This document shows positions 25,832 to 34,718 of a DNA stretch of 54,532 nucleotides, in pieces. The stretch's first letter is position 1, and every line of letters begins with the position of its first letter. A model generated the notes under the pieces. It did no database searches. It saw only the letters and a list, made by a program, of their open reading frames with translations, and was not told where the DNA came from. Made by a program: the position numbers and the translations under genes. The stretch is taken from positions 1 to 54,532 of the forward strand of contig JAFLKN010000058.1 of assembly GCA_019163175.1 (NCBI GenBank). The letters are read 5' to 3'. The stretch comes from Prolixibacteraceae bacterium. GTDB lineage: Bacteria > Bacteroidota > Bacteroidia > Bacteroidales > Prolixibacteraceae.

Positions 25832-26866
25832 TTGACAACAAAATCCATTCTACTAAAAACACTCAACGGAGAGAAAACCGAACGACCACCCGTTTGGTTT
25901 ATGCGTCAGGCAGGACGAGTGTTGCCTTCGTACATGAAGATTAAAGAAGATTACACGTTCTGGCAAATGATGCAAAACCCTGAGGTAGCCGCTAAAGTAA
26001 CACTTTTGCCTATCGACGATTTGGGCGTAGATGCCGGAATCCTGTTCTCCGATATTTTGGTAATTCCTCATGCTTTGGGAATGGGCCTGGAATTTAACGA
26101 CAGCGGTCCACTTTTCGATCAGCCATTGGCCTATCGCGACAAACCGCTGGAAGGATTAAATCCTGATCCAACAAAGTTGAATTACATCTATGAGGTAATC
26201 GACGAAATTATCCGGACAAAAAAGGAAGAAACACCGCTGATTGGCTTTTGTGGTGCACCTTTGACCGTTTTGTTGTTCATGCTTCAAGGTTTGGGTCGAA
26301 AAGGCGATTTCCCCGAAGCCATTAAATTCATTTATGAAAATAAGGAAACAACCAAAAAGTTAATTGAAGTTGTAACCGATCTTTCAATTGTTTATGCAAA
26401 AGGACAGATAGAGCATGGAGTCGACGTTTTCCAGTTGTTTGATACGCACGCCGGATTGATTCCAGCCGATTTGTATCAGGAACTGTTTATGCCAGCGACA
26501 AAAAAAATTGCAGCTGCCGTGCGCGAAAAAGGTATTCCGTTCATCTTCTTTCCTAAAGGATTAGGAACCGGAATTGCTAAAATAACCCCGGATGATTGTG
26601 ATTACCTGAGCATCGACTGGCAAACTCCGCTCGATACTGCCCGAAAAATAGTCGATCCAAAAATCGGCTTGCAGGGAAATGTTGACCCACGTTTATTATA
26701 TGCAAGTCAGCCCGAAATTGAAAAGGCGCTGCAACCTTACATCGAATTTGGAAAGACTAATCAGAACTGGATTTTCAACCTCGGACACGGTTTTATGCCA
26801 GGTATTTCGTTCGAGAACGCCAGATTTCTGGCCGATTGGGTGAAACGAACCGATTGGAAGAGATAA
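25832..26866 (+). CDS. hemE: Uroporphyrinogen decarboxylase
   Basis: HemE removes the four acetate carboxyls of uroporphyrinogen III to give coproporphyrinogen III. The 344-residue protein has the signature RPPVWFMRQAGRVLPSY, the conserved FSDILVIPHALGM segment, GFCGAPLTVLLFMLQG, and the C-terminal FNLGHGFMPGISFEN. The start appears to be TTG at 25832: the open frame begins at 25805, has no ATG before the signature, and TTG yields MTTKSILLKTLNGEKTERPP, the usual family start. hemN follows after 91 bases that contain a nested inverted repeat. Confidence 0.96.
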   Translation: MTTKSILLKTLNGEKTERPPVWFMRQAGRVLPSYMKIKEDYTFWQMMQNPEVAAKVTLLPIDDLGVDAGILFSDILVIPHALGMGLEFNDSGPLFDQPLAYRDKPLEGLNPDPTKLNYIYEVIDEIIRTKKEETPLIGFCGAPLTVLLFMLQGLGRKGDFPEAIKFIYENKETTKKLIEVVTDLSIVYAKGQIEHGVDVFQLFDTHAGLIPADLYQELFMPATKKIAAAVREKGIPFIFFPKGLGTGIAKITPDDCDYLSIDWQTPLDTARKIVDPKIGLQGNVDPRLLYASQPEIEKALQPYIEFGKTNQNWIFNLGHGFMPGISFENARFLADWVKRTDWKR

Positions 26867-26870
26867 AAGA

Positions 26871-26948
26871 GTTGCGTGTTCCGAGTTACGGGTTTCGAAT
26901 TAATACCCGCAGTTCATGACACGCAACCCGTAACATGCAACCCGTAAC
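26871..26948. repeat. Nested word-like repeat between hemE and hemN
   Basis: GTTGCGTGT (26871-26879) pairs with ACACGCAAC (26919-26927), and GTTACGGGTT (26885-26894) pairs with either of two direct copies of AACCCGTAAC (26925-26934 and 26939-26948). The same words recur at 32592-32642. Confidence 0.7.
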
Positions 26949-26957
26949 ATTTTAATC

Positions 26958-28334
26958 ATGATCAATCGCGAATTACTCGAAAAATACAACAACCCGGTTC
27001 CCCGGTACACCAGCTATCCACCGGCTAATTTCTTTACTGAAGAATTTGGCCCAACCGATTATTTGAAAGCAGTGGATGACTCGAATCAGTGGAATCCCCA
27101 AAATATTTCCATTTACATTCATATTCCGTTTTGCCTGAAAATGTGCTTTTTCTGCGGATGCAATTCGTATGCACTTCGTCAGGCTGAAGTAGTTGAAGCC
27201 TATCACAAAGCGCTGATTCAGGAAATCAAAATGGTAACGGCAAGGCTGGATAAAAACCGCAAAGTTTCGCAGATTCACTATGGCGGCGGTACGCCAAACG
27301 CTATTCCGGTTGAGTATCTTCAGGAGATTAACGAGTTGTTGTTTTCAACTTTCGAGTTTATTCCCGAACCTGAAATTGCCATCGAAGTCAACCCGGCTTA
27401 CCTCACGTACGAGCAAATGACTGGCCTGAAAAAAGCCGGATTCAATCGGTTCAGCATCGGAATTCAGGATTTTAATACTGAAGTATTGGACGCTGTAAAC
27501 CGCGAAAAATCAGCTCTTCCTGTTGCTTATATAATTTCCTTTCTGAAAAAAGATTCACCAGCTATGGCCGTGAATCTCGATTTCATTTACGGCTTACCAA
27601 AACAAACGGCTGTCAACTTTTCGGAAACCATTCGCAAAGCTATTGAGTTGAAGCCTGACAGGTTGGTAACTTTTTCCTACGCCCATGTGCCATGGGTCAG
27701 TAAAATTCAGAAAAAATTGGAGAAAGAGGGACTTCCTGCTCCCGATGAAAAAATTAAAATGTATGAAGCTGCCTATTCGCTGATGACTCAAAACGGCTAC
27801 GAAGCCATTGGGATGGACCACTATGCCAACGCTGGCGATGAGCTCACTACAGCACGACGGAACAAGCAATTGCACCGTAATTTCCAGGGTTATTGCACGC
27901 GCCGCACCACGGGGCAGGTCTATGCTTTCGGAGTAACCGGAATCAGTCAGTTGGAAGGAGTATATGCACAGAATACCAAGTCGATCGACGAATATATTGC
28001 CAAAATTAATCAGGGTGAACTGACCACGATCAAAGGTTATACACTCTCCAAACAACAGGTTGTTGTACGCGAAGTGATTACTGAACTAATGTGTAACGAA
28101 CAAATCGTTTGGAGCCATTTGGGTGAAATTCTGGGCATGACTTCCGAAGATATTAAAAAACAAACCACCTATAATCCGGAACTGCTTCAGCAATTTGCAA
28201 CCGATGGACTGATCACTCTTTCCGACGAAAAAATACAAATTACCGAAGATGGGCAATTGTTTATCCGCAATGTCGCAGCCTCATTCGATCCGCTCATTCA
28301 GGCCGGACAAACCAATTTTTCTAAACCAGTATAA
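26958..28334 (+). CDS. hemN: Oxygen-independent coproporphyrinogen III oxidase
   Basis: HemN is a radical-SAM enzyme that decarboxylates coproporphyrinogen III to protoporphyrinogen IX without oxygen. The 458-residue protein starts NNPVPRYTSYPPANFF, binds its iron-sulfur cluster through CLKMCFFC, and has IHYGGGTPNAI and the C-terminal ELMCNEQIVW segment. Full length and the YTSYP opening fit true HemN rather than the shorter heme chaperone HemW. hemY begins 2 bases after its stop. Confidence 0.95.
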   Translation: MINRELLEKYNNPVPRYTSYPPANFFTEEFGPTDYLKAVDDSNQWNPQNISIYIHIPFCLKMCFFCGCNSYALRQAEVVEAYHKALIQEIKMVTARLDKNRKVSQIHYGGGTPNAIPVEYLQEINELLFSTFEFIPEPEIAIEVNPAYLTYEQMTGLKKAGFNRFSIGIQDFNTEVLDAVNREKSALPVAYIISFLKKDSPAMAVNLDFIYGLPKQTAVNFSETIRKAIELKPDRLVTFSYAHVPWVSKIQKKLEKEGLPAPDEKIKMYEAAYSLMTQNGYEAIGMDHYANAGDELTTARRNKQLHRNFQGYCTRRTTGQVYAFGVTGISQLEGVYAQNTKSIDEYIAKINQGELTTIKGYTLSKQQVVVREVITELMCNEQIVWSHLGEILGMTSEDIKKQTTYNPELLQQFATDGLITLSDEKIQITEDGQLFIRNVAASFDPLIQAGQTNFSKPV

Positions 28335-28336
28335 TC

Positions 28337-29722
28337 ATGGCTGAATCGCTCAAAACTGATGTCGTAATTATTGGTGCCGGTCTTACCGGATTAACTATGG
28401 CTCTTTACCTGAAAAAATCAGGAGTTGATTTTAAAATCATCGAGAAATCGGGCAAGCCCGGAGGAGTGATTCAAACCATCAGAGAAAAGGGTTTTGTTTA
28501 CGAAACGGGGCCGAATACAGGAGTTGTTTCGTGTCCTGAAATGACTGAATTGTTTGAAGAACTGGCCGGGAATTGCGAACTCGAAGTTGCTGACCCAAGC
28601 GCCAAACAACGTCTGATCTGGAAAAACCAAGCCTGGCATGCGCTACCTTCAGGGTTGATGTCGGCCATTGGTACACCGCTCTTTTCCTGGTACGATAAAT
28701 TCAGGATATTGGGCGAACCCTTCCGTGCAAAGGGAACCGACCCAAATGAAAAACTGTCTGATTTGGTTACAAGGCGAATGGGGCAAAGCTTTTTGGATTA
28801 CGCCGTAGATCCTTTCATTTCAGGAATATATGCCGGCGATCCCAGCAAATTGGTTACACGTTACGCCATGCCTAAACTCTGGAAACTGGAACAGGAATAC
28901 GGAAGTTTCGTTAAGGGTGCGATGAAAAAGGCCAAACTGCCAAAGACTGAAAGAGATAAAAAAGCGACAAAAGAAGTATTCTCAGCCAAGGGTGGTTTGG
29001 GTCGGCTAATTGAAGCTCTGTATGAAGCCGTAGGTTCTGAAAATATTCTGTTATCTGCTGAAGCAATGGTGAAACCAACATCGGATGGATTTCAGTTGCA
29101 GGTAACTACTCCCGAACAATTATTCACAATGGAAACGCGACATTTGGTAACAACCTGCGGAGCTTATGTATTACCCGGACTACTACCCTTCCTGAATGAT
29201 GAAGAAATTACTCCGTTCAACGATTTGAAATATGCCGCCGTAACGCAGGTTTTACTCGGATTTGAAAAGTGGAAAGGCATGTCGCTGCAAGCGTTTGGCG
29301 GATTAGTTCCCGGAAAGGAAAACAAAAATATTCTTGGCGTGTTATTTACCTCGTCGTTCTTCGAAGGCCGAGCTCCGCAAGGAGGTGCATTGCTTTCGGT
29401 ATTTATGGGAGGTACTAAACGTCCGGATATTGCTAAAATGGATAACGATCAGATTGAGGCCCTTTTGAATAAAGAGCTTCCACGCATGTTAAGCGACAGA
29501 AGTCTGAGCCCTGATATGATTCGAATTCACCGCTATCCGAAAGCGATTCCACAGTACACCGAAAGTTCCGGGAACCGTTTTGAAATGATTGAACAGCTTC
29601 AACAAAAATACCCCGGACTTATTTTGGCCGGAAACATACGCGACGGTATCGGTATGGCCGACAGGGTGAAACAAGGGCGTAACATAGCAGAAGAGTTGAT
29701 TGGGAAAATTGGAGATCATTGA
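28337..29722 (+). CDS. hemY: FAD-dependent protoporphyrinogen oxidase
   Basis: The enzyme oxidises protoporphyrinogen IX to protoporphyrin IX with FAD; some databases call it hemG. The 461-residue protein starts with the FAD-binding VVIIGAGLTGLTMALYL, then EKSGKPGGVIQTIREKGFVYETGPN, and ends with the second FAD segment LILAGNIRDGIGMADRVKQG. The middle segment FLDYAVDPFISGIYAGDPSKL is typical. It overlaps nothing and lies 2 bases after hemN, so the two are translationally coupled. The next gene, hemF, is 237 bases away beyond an array of hairpins. Confidence 0.95.
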   Translation: MAESLKTDVVIIGAGLTGLTMALYLKKSGVDFKIIEKSGKPGGVIQTIREKGFVYETGPNTGVVSCPEMTELFEELAGNCELEVADPSAKQRLIWKNQAWHALPSGLMSAIGTPLFSWYDKFRILGEPFRAKGTDPNEKLSDLVTRRMGQSFLDYAVDPFISGIYAGDPSKLVTRYAMPKLWKLEQEYGSFVKGAMKKAKLPKTERDKKATKEVFSAKGGLGRLIEALYEAVGSENILLSAEAMVKPTSDGFQLQVTTPEQLFTMETRHLVTTCGAYVLPGLLPFLNDEEITPFNDLKYAAVTQVLLGFEKWKGMSLQAFGGLVPGKENKNILGVLFTSSFFEGRAPQGGALLSVFMGGTKRPDIAKMDNDQIEALLNKELPRMLSDRSLSPDMIRIHRYPKAIPQYTESSGNRFEMIEQLQQKYPGLILAGNIRDGIGMADRVKQGRNIAEELIGKIGDH

Positions 29723-29726
29723 TTAA

Positions 29727-29889
29727 AACTCCGAAGGAGTTAAATTTTAATGACCGCCAGCAGAGCTGGCGGAAAACAAGAAAATAAAAAAAACAACCCG
29801 CAATCGGGTTGAATAATAAGAAAATTCAACCCCTTATCAGGGGTTGTTCGTTTACATCAAATTTTTTAACCCCTAATTTTATTGGGGGT
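29727..29889. repeat. Array of five hairpins (REP-like) between hemY and hemF
   Basis: Five consecutive small hairpins: AACTCC/GGAGTT (29727-29732/29736-29741), CCGCCAGC/GCTGGCGG (29754-29761/29765-29772), CAACCCG/CGGGTTG (29794-29800/29805-29811), CAACCCC/GGGGTTG (29827-29833/29840-29846) and ACCCC/GGGGT (29869-29873/29885-29889). Stems share the CAACCC theme but differ in loop. No coding capacity is seen. The layout is like REP/BIME arrays. Confidence 0.7.
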
Positions 29890-29959
29890 CATTAATATGG
29901 TAACCTTCGGATACTATTTAAAAAATTGAGATTAATAAAATAACCAAAATACAAGCACT

Positions 29960-30859
29960 GTGAACGTATCGAAAACCGCCGCTATTTACAAAAGCATACA
30001 AAAAACCATTTGCCAGACACTTGAAGAAGCCGATGGAACAGGCAAATTTACTGAAGACGCATGGGAAAAAGAGATTGGCTCCGGATTGACCTGTGTGATG
30101 CAAAACGGATCGATCATCGAAAAAGCAGGCGTCAATTTTTCTCATGTCCGCGGGAGTTTTAACGAAAATATGGCTAATCTGTTGGGCGAAAATGCCAAAT
30201 CCTTTGCAGCCACAGGTGTTTCGTCCATCCTTCACTCCGGAAATCCTTTCGTACCAACGATACACATGAATGTGCGTCATTTCAGCCTCGACAATGGCTC
30301 ATCATGGTTTGGCGGCGGAATTGACCTCACTCCAACTTACATTAATCCGGAAGAAGCCCGCTGGTTTCATCAAACCCTGAAAGACATTTGTGACCAGTAC
30401 AATACCAGCTTTTATCCGGAATGGAAAACATGGGCCGATGACTATTTCTACCTCTCTCACCGTCAGGAAACGCGCGGTGTGGGCGGGATATTCTTCGATC
30501 GCATTCAACCTGCTGATGCAGCTGATCTCGAAAAAATGCTGAATTTGACTTCAGATTTACTTCGTATTTACCCCATTATTTACAGTCGGTTGATGAAAGA
30601 TAACGGGCACAAAGCGTTTACCGAAGCTCAGAAAAGATGGCAAAAGATTCGTCGTGGCCGCTATGTTGAATTCAACCTGATACATGATCGTGGCACCAAA
30701 TTCGGATTGGAATCTGACGGCAATATCGAATCTATTTTGGTTAGTCTACCTGCAGAAGTAGAATGGGTGTATCAATACCAACCTGAAGCCGGAAGCCCCG
30801 AAGCCAAAACACAGGAATTGCTGAAAAAGGGAATTGAGTGGGTTAATTATCAATTCTAA
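29960..30859 (+). CDS. hemF: Oxygen-dependent coproporphyrinogen III oxidase
   Basis: HemF performs the same step as HemN but uses molecular oxygen. The 299-residue protein has the motifs GSGLTCVMQNGSIIEKAGVN, the conserved HMNVRHFSLD, WFGGGIDLTPTY, GVGGIFFDRI and RRGRYVEFNLIHDRGTKFGL. The start appears to be GTG at 29960; the open frame begins after a stop at 29936 and holds no ATG before the conserved part. It closes the heme run, and converges with the four-helix-bundle gene 11 bases later. Confidence 0.96.
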   Translation: MNVSKTAAIYKSIQKTICQTLEEADGTGKFTEDAWEKEIGSGLTCVMQNGSIIEKAGVNFSHVRGSFNENMANLLGENAKSFAATGVSSILHSGNPFVPTIHMNVRHFSLDNGSSWFGGGIDLTPTYINPEEARWFHQTLKDICDQYNTSFYPEWKTWADDYFYLSHRQETRGVGGIFFDRIQPADAADLEKMLNLTSDLLRIYPIIYSRLMKDNGHKAFTEAQKRWQKIRRGRYVEFNLIHDRGTKFGLESDGNIESILVSLPAEVEWVYQYQPEAGSPEAKTQELLKKGIEWVNYQF

Positions 30860-30870
30860 ATTATAAATGG

Positions 30871-31230
30871 TTAATGGGGCTGATTGGATTTGGTCGATTT
30901 GAGAATTCGGGTTACCAATCGGATTAATTCTTCGGCATCACTATTCATGCTATCAAATTGATCTTTTGTTAAGAAGTTCGTCTCAGCTAATAACTCCAGC
31001 CAATAAATCGTTTCGTTGATTTCCTTTTGTGCAATTGCCATTTTGTGTATGAAATCTGGCTTCGATTCAGCATGTTCAGCCTCTCTGACCATTGCGCCAA
31101 CACTTGTACCACTTCTCAACAACTGCTTCGATAAAACAAATTCCTTTTTAGAATCAACTAAAAACTGATAGAGTTTAACAATCCGAACCGCGAAAGCAAA
31201 ACTTTTATTTTTAACAATGTTTTCTTTCAT
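30871..31230 (-). CDS. Four-helix-bundle protein (23S rRNA intervening-sequence protein family)
   Basis: The 119-residue protein is of the S23/IVS type: KENIVKNKSFAFAVRIVKLY, KKEFVLSKQLLRSGTSVGAM, REAEHAESKPDFIHKM and QKEINETIYWLELLAET. Family members form a four-helix bundle and pentamers; they occur in rRNA intervening sequences and widely as free genes. Their function is not established. I chose the ATG at 31230, four residues inside the longest frame, because family proteins start MKENIV. It is downstream of tilS on the same strand, with the stop of tilS 13 bases before the chosen ATG. Confidence 0.88.
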   Translation of the reverse strand: MKENIVKNKSFAFAVRIVKLYQFLVDSKKEFVLSKQLLRSGTSVGAMVREAEHAESKPDFIHKMAIAQKEINETIYWLELLAETNFLTKDQFDSMNSDAEELIRLVTRILKSTKSNQPH

Positions 31231-31242
31231 AACGGCATTCAT

Positions 31243-32583
31243 TTACAATTTATCATTAACAATTAACCATTTGATTCTACAAATTCGTTTGGTCTTCGCG
31301 GTAATTTTAAACCGGTCATCTAATCGCTTGCCAACAATCCAAACAAACTGATTTCCGCTGGCTAAAATCCATGCATTTTCTTTTTCCGGAATAGAGTATT
31401 TTTCATCAATGAAGAAGTCACTGAGTTTCTTCAGACCAGTCATACCTAAAGGTTGAAAATATTCACCTTCCTGCCAATGGCGTAGGATTAATGGAAAAAC
31501 AAGCTGATCGAGATCCAGATCAACGGTATTGGCATGAGTTGAAAACCGGAAATCAGCAGTCCTGTCGAATTTATCGATAGATAAATGAAGCGGATAACTT
31601 ATTTTGGTAGTGTTTTCTTCCAGATAAAAAACCTGGATTGATTTAGTTTTAAAAGGCGAAATGAGTATGTATTCACGGTCTTTAATCAAACGGTAGTCTT
31701 CCGAGAAAAATTTACGCCCTGATTCCTTATTTAGCGAATCAATAATATCGTCAACCTGCTCAATCTGAAAGCCAAATTCGCGAATCATCTCAAATAAAAT
31801 GGTTCTCAACGGACTAAATTCCTGCAACTTTTCAATGTGAATTATCACCCCCATATCATCTTCAGAATAAACAAAAGCTTTGATTTCATTCATTCTTTGC
31901 TGAAAAAGCAGACCTGTTTCGTGCAGGTTTCCAATGGTCTTCAGCGCATTTCGTCGGAATGCAGGATTTACCTGTTCAAGTAACGGAAGAATCTCATGGC
32001 GTATCAGGTTTCGTTTGTAAACGGTATCCATATTGCTTGAATCGGTCCGGTAAGCAATTGACATTCGCTTGCAGTAATCCAGAATTTCGTCGCGATTAGT
32101 AAAAAGCATGGGACGAATAATCCGACCCGATCTGGGCTGAATTCCGCTCAAACCCTTTATTCCGCTGCCACGAGAAAGGTTAATCAGAAACGTTTCGATC
32201 ACATCGTCCTGATGATGCGCTGTTGCCAATAAATCAAGTCCGTTTTTAAACAGGATTTCATTAAACCAGCTGTAGCGGAGATCGCGGGCCGCCATTTCAA
32301 TCGAAATACCTTTTTCCAAAGCATAATCTTCAGTATTAAAATGCTTCACATAGAAAGCCAGGTTATGCTGATCACAATAATCGGCCACAAACTGCTCATC
32401 ACAATCAGATTCAACGCCCCTCAGGTTAAAATTACAATGAGCCACGGCAACCGGAAATCCGGCATTGGTGAATAAATGCAGCATTAGCATGGAATCGGCG
32501 CCACCACTTACCGCCAGTAAAATGCGCTGTGCCGAATGAAACAGCTTTTCTTCGTGAATATATTTCAGAAATTGTTCAACCAT
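31243..32583 (-). CDS. tilS: tRNA(Ile)-lysidine synthetase
   Basis: TilS attaches lysine to the wobble cytidine of tRNA-Ile(CAU), so that it reads AUA. The 446-residue protein has the ATP-pyrophosphatase P-loop AVSGGADSMLMLHL, the segment ATAHHQDDVIETFLINLSRGSGIKGL and KRNLIRHEILPLLEQVNP, and a C-terminal domain with FQPLGMTGLKKLSDFFID. I chose the ATG at 32583 (MVEQFLKYIHEE), since the 24 residues upstream in frame are encoded by a heptamer repeat (NTQHATRNTQH) and are not part of the family. Confidence 0.95.
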   Translation of the reverse strand: MVEQFLKYIHEEKLFHSAQRILLAVSGGADSMLMLHLFTNAGFPVAVAHCNFNLRGVESDCDEQFVADYCDQHNLAFYVKHFNTEDYALEKGISIEMAARDLRYSWFNEILFKNGLDLLATAHHQDDVIETFLINLSRGSGIKGLSGIQPRSGRIIRPMLFTNRDEILDYCKRMSIAYRTDSSNMDTVYKRNLIRHEILPLLEQVNPAFRRNALKTIGNLHETGLLFQQRMNEIKAFVYSEDDMGVIIHIEKLQEFSPLRTILFEMIREFGFQIEQVDDIIDSLNKESGRKFFSEDYRLIKDREYILISPFKTKSIQVFYLEENTTKISYPLHLSIDKFDRTADFRFSTHANTVDLDLDQLVFPLILRHWQEGEYFQPLGMTGLKKLSDFFIDEKYSIPEKENAWILASGNQFVWIVGKRLDDRFKITAKTKRICRIKWLIVNDKL

Positions 32584-32591
32584 GTATTTAT

Positions 32592-32642
32592 GTTGCGTGT
32601 TGCGTGTTGCGTGTTGGGTGTTGCGTGGAATTAACCCGTAAC
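32592..32642. repeat. Heptamer tandem repeat and AACCCGTAAC word between pepT and tilS
   Basis: Five tandem copies of GTTGCGT (32592-32626, one copy reads GTTGGGT) followed by AACCCGTAAC (32633-32642). The same words form the repeat at 26871-26948. Confidence 0.75.
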
Positions 32643-32666
32643 CCGAATCTCGCAACTCGAAACGGT

Positions 32667-33893
32667 TTATTTTTTTGCTACCAGTTCTGCAATCCTTACA
32701 ATTACCTCAACCGCTTTTTGCATTGATTGTACCGGCACAAATTCATACGGACCATGAAAATTATGACCACCGGCAAAAATATTGGGGCAAGGCAGACCTT
32801 TCCAGGAAAGCTGTGCTCCATCAGTTCCTCCGCGAATAGCTTTTATTTTTGGTGTGATTCCAACATCTTTCATCGCCTGTTCAGCCAGATCAACAATGTA
32901 TTTTACGGGCTCAACCTTCTGTTTCATATTATAGTACTGGTCATGCATTTCAAGCAGTACAGTATCCTGTCCGTATCGAAAATTTATGAGCTGGCAAACC
33001 TCTTTCATCAGATTTTTCTTGGCTTCGAACTTGACCAAATCATGATCGCGAATAATATATTCGATTTTAGTAGACGAAACATCACCTTCAAATGAAGTCA
33101 GATGGAAAAAACCTTCATATCCTTCGGTATGCTCCGGACGTTGATCTGCCGGTAAAGCCTGAATAATCTGAGTGGCAACATGCATCGAATTAATCATTTG
33201 GTTCTTTGCCGATCCGGGATGAACACTCCGGCCTTTCACCAGAATTTTTGCACCTGCAGCATTGAAATTCTCATATTCCAACTCACCAATTTCACCGCCA
33301 TCCAGCGTATATGCGAAATCAGCCTTAAATTTTTCAACATCAAAATGTTTTGTTCCCTGCCCCACTTCCTCATCGGGAGTGAAGCAAATTCTGATTTTGC
33401 CGTGCTTAATCTCCGGGTGTTGGATCAGGAAATCCATCGCAGTAATAATCTCGGCCAATCCAGCTTTATCGTCAGCGCCAAGCAATGTTTTTCCATCGGT
33501 TGTAATCAAATCCTGACCACTGTATTTCAACAATTCAGGAAAGTCAGCCGGACTTAAAACTATTTTTTGTTCCGAATTCAAAACCAAATTCTGCCCCAGA
33601 TAATTTTTGACAACCTGTGGATTTACATTTTCGCCTGAATAATCAGGACTGGTATCCATGTGCGAAATAAAGCCGATAACAGGAACCGGATGATCAACAT
33701 TGGACGGAAGCGTAGCTGTTACATATCCAAACTCGTCGCGGGTTACTTCAGCCAAACCAATCTCCCTCAATTCACCGGCCAGCTGATCAGCAAAAATCAA
33801 TTGCCGCGCTGCACTCGGAAAGGTTTCACTATCAGGATCAGAAGTGGTAAATACCTTACTATATCTTAAAAATCTGTCTAAAACTTGCTCCAT
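32667..33893 (-). CDS. pepT: Peptidase T (tripeptide aminopeptidase)
   Basis: PepT is a cytoplasmic M20 zinc peptidase that removes the N-terminal residue of tripeptides. The 408-residue protein has the metal-site motifs [66 protein letters not shown] and the C-terminal [19 protein letters not shown] with [11 protein letters not shown] chose the ATG at 33893 ([13 protein letters not shown]), the normal family start; a longer frame adds 14 residues (from 33935). It lies 60 bases after the 228-residue hypothetical gene on the same strand. Confidence 0.93.
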   Translation of the reverse strand: MEQVLDRFLRYSKVFTTSDPDSETFPSAARQLIFADQLAGELREIGLAEVTRDEFGYVTATLPSNVDHPVPVIGFISHMDTSPDYSGENVNPQVVKNYLGQNLVLNSEQKIVLSPADFPELLKYSGQDLITTDGKTLLGADDKAGLAEIITAMDFLIQHPEIKHGKIRICFTPDEEVGQGTKHFDVEKFKADFAYTLDGGEIGELEYENFNAAGAKILVKGRSVHPGSAKNQMINSMHVATQIIQALPADQRPEHTEGYEGFFHLTSFEGDVSSTKIEYIIRDHDLVKFEAKKNLMKEVCQLINFRYGQDTVLLEMHDQYYNMKQKVEPVKYIVDLAEQAMKDVGITPKIKAIRGGTDGAQLSWKGLPCPNIFAGGHNFHGPYEFVPVQSMQKAVEVIVRIAELVAKK

Positions 33894-33953
33894 TTCCACA
33901 CAATTTTCGAATGACTTTCGGTAATCATTCATCATTATTAATTTACAATTTCT

Positions 33954-34640
33954 CTAAACGTCGTCCGAATTAAATTTAAAGCCCAGACGTTTGCCGGTCT
34001 GAATTCGGGAATGATTGATTTCAACATGCATTTGCTCAACAGTTGCGATTTTTACCTGATCGTAAGGCGGAACCAACAAATCAAAATCAATGGCATACTG
34101 TACCGTTGTTTCAATAATATCTTTCAGGTATTCTTTCGTTAATTCGTCAGTTGCAAAATCTTTCACCAATTCACTCGATTGCCTTTTGCCTTCAACAAAA
34201 AAGTGATTTTCGCGGTTCACAAAAATACGGGCTACCAGATACCCCAAATCTTCGTAACGACTGTATTTAAACGAATCGGCCAAAAAATTATAGATATTAA
34301 ATACTCCACAATAGGCATTTAACGGATTGTTTTTGATGTAGTCGAGTTTCCAAATCGGGTGTTCGCGATTGAAAACAAACACATTTGAATGCATACTAAA
34401 AATAAGCATATCTCCTCCAATCCTGAATTCGGCTTCAAAAAGTCCTTTCTCCTGAAAGGTGGGCAATACATTTTCATCGACTTTATCTTTTAATTTTTCC
34501 CTGTACTCCTCGGCAAGCTCTTTCAAAACTTCTTTCAGTAAAGCAAACGAACTGATGGTTTTGCGGTAGACTTCTTGCTTTAAGTTGGTTTTAAGAATGA
34601 TTCCCTCAAGTTGACTGGCATTATTTGTTTCTGTACTCAT
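33954..34640 (-). CDS. Conserved-looking hypothetical protein
   Basis: A 228-residue soluble protein without signal peptide or membrane segment. Residues 15-60 are helical and charged (KTISSFALLKEVLKELAEEY), the middle is an alpha/beta part (FEAEFRIGGDMLIFSMHSNVFVFNREHPIW, aromatic-rich) and the end is acidic. I do not recognise a named family. It lies between proS and pepT on the same strand. A strong terminator separates it from proS, so it probably has its own promoter and may be co-transcribed with pepT. Composition is like the neighbouring genes. Confidence 0.75.
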   Translation of the reverse strand: MSTETNNASQLEGIILKTNLKQEVYRKTISSFALLKEVLKELAEEYREKLKDKVDENVLPTFQEKGLFEAEFRIGGDMLIFSMHSNVFVFNREHPIWKLDYIKNNPLNAYCGVFNIYNFLADSFKYSRYEDLGYLVARIFVNRENHFFVEGKRQSSELVKDFATDELTKEYLKDIIETTVQYAIDFDLLVPPYDQVKIATVEQMHVEINHSRIQTGKRLGFKFNSDDV

Positions 34641-34669
34641 AGCATCGATTAATTATACCATAAAAATAA

Positions 34670-34697
34670 GAAAAGCAGCCAATTTTGACTGCTTTTC
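34670..34697 (-). terminator. proS terminator
   Basis: GAAAAGCAG (34670-34678) pairs with CTGCTTTTC (34689-34697) over a 10-base loop; in the direction of proS transcription a T-rich stretch (TTATTTTTAT) follows. Confidence 0.75.
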
Positions 34698-34718
34698 GGG
34701 AATCTGATTTTATGCTTT

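Noticed and set aside
27594-28055. A 153-codon minus-strand frame inside hemN
   Set aside because: Antisense to a well-conserved enzyme; no motif seen.
32592-32626. Possible short CRISPR-like array
   Set aside because: The unit is 7 bases, in direct tandem without spacers, and there are no cas genes.
32584-32655. A longer N-terminus for TilS
   Set aside because: The added residues are translated from the GTTGCGT tandem repeat and are not part of the family.
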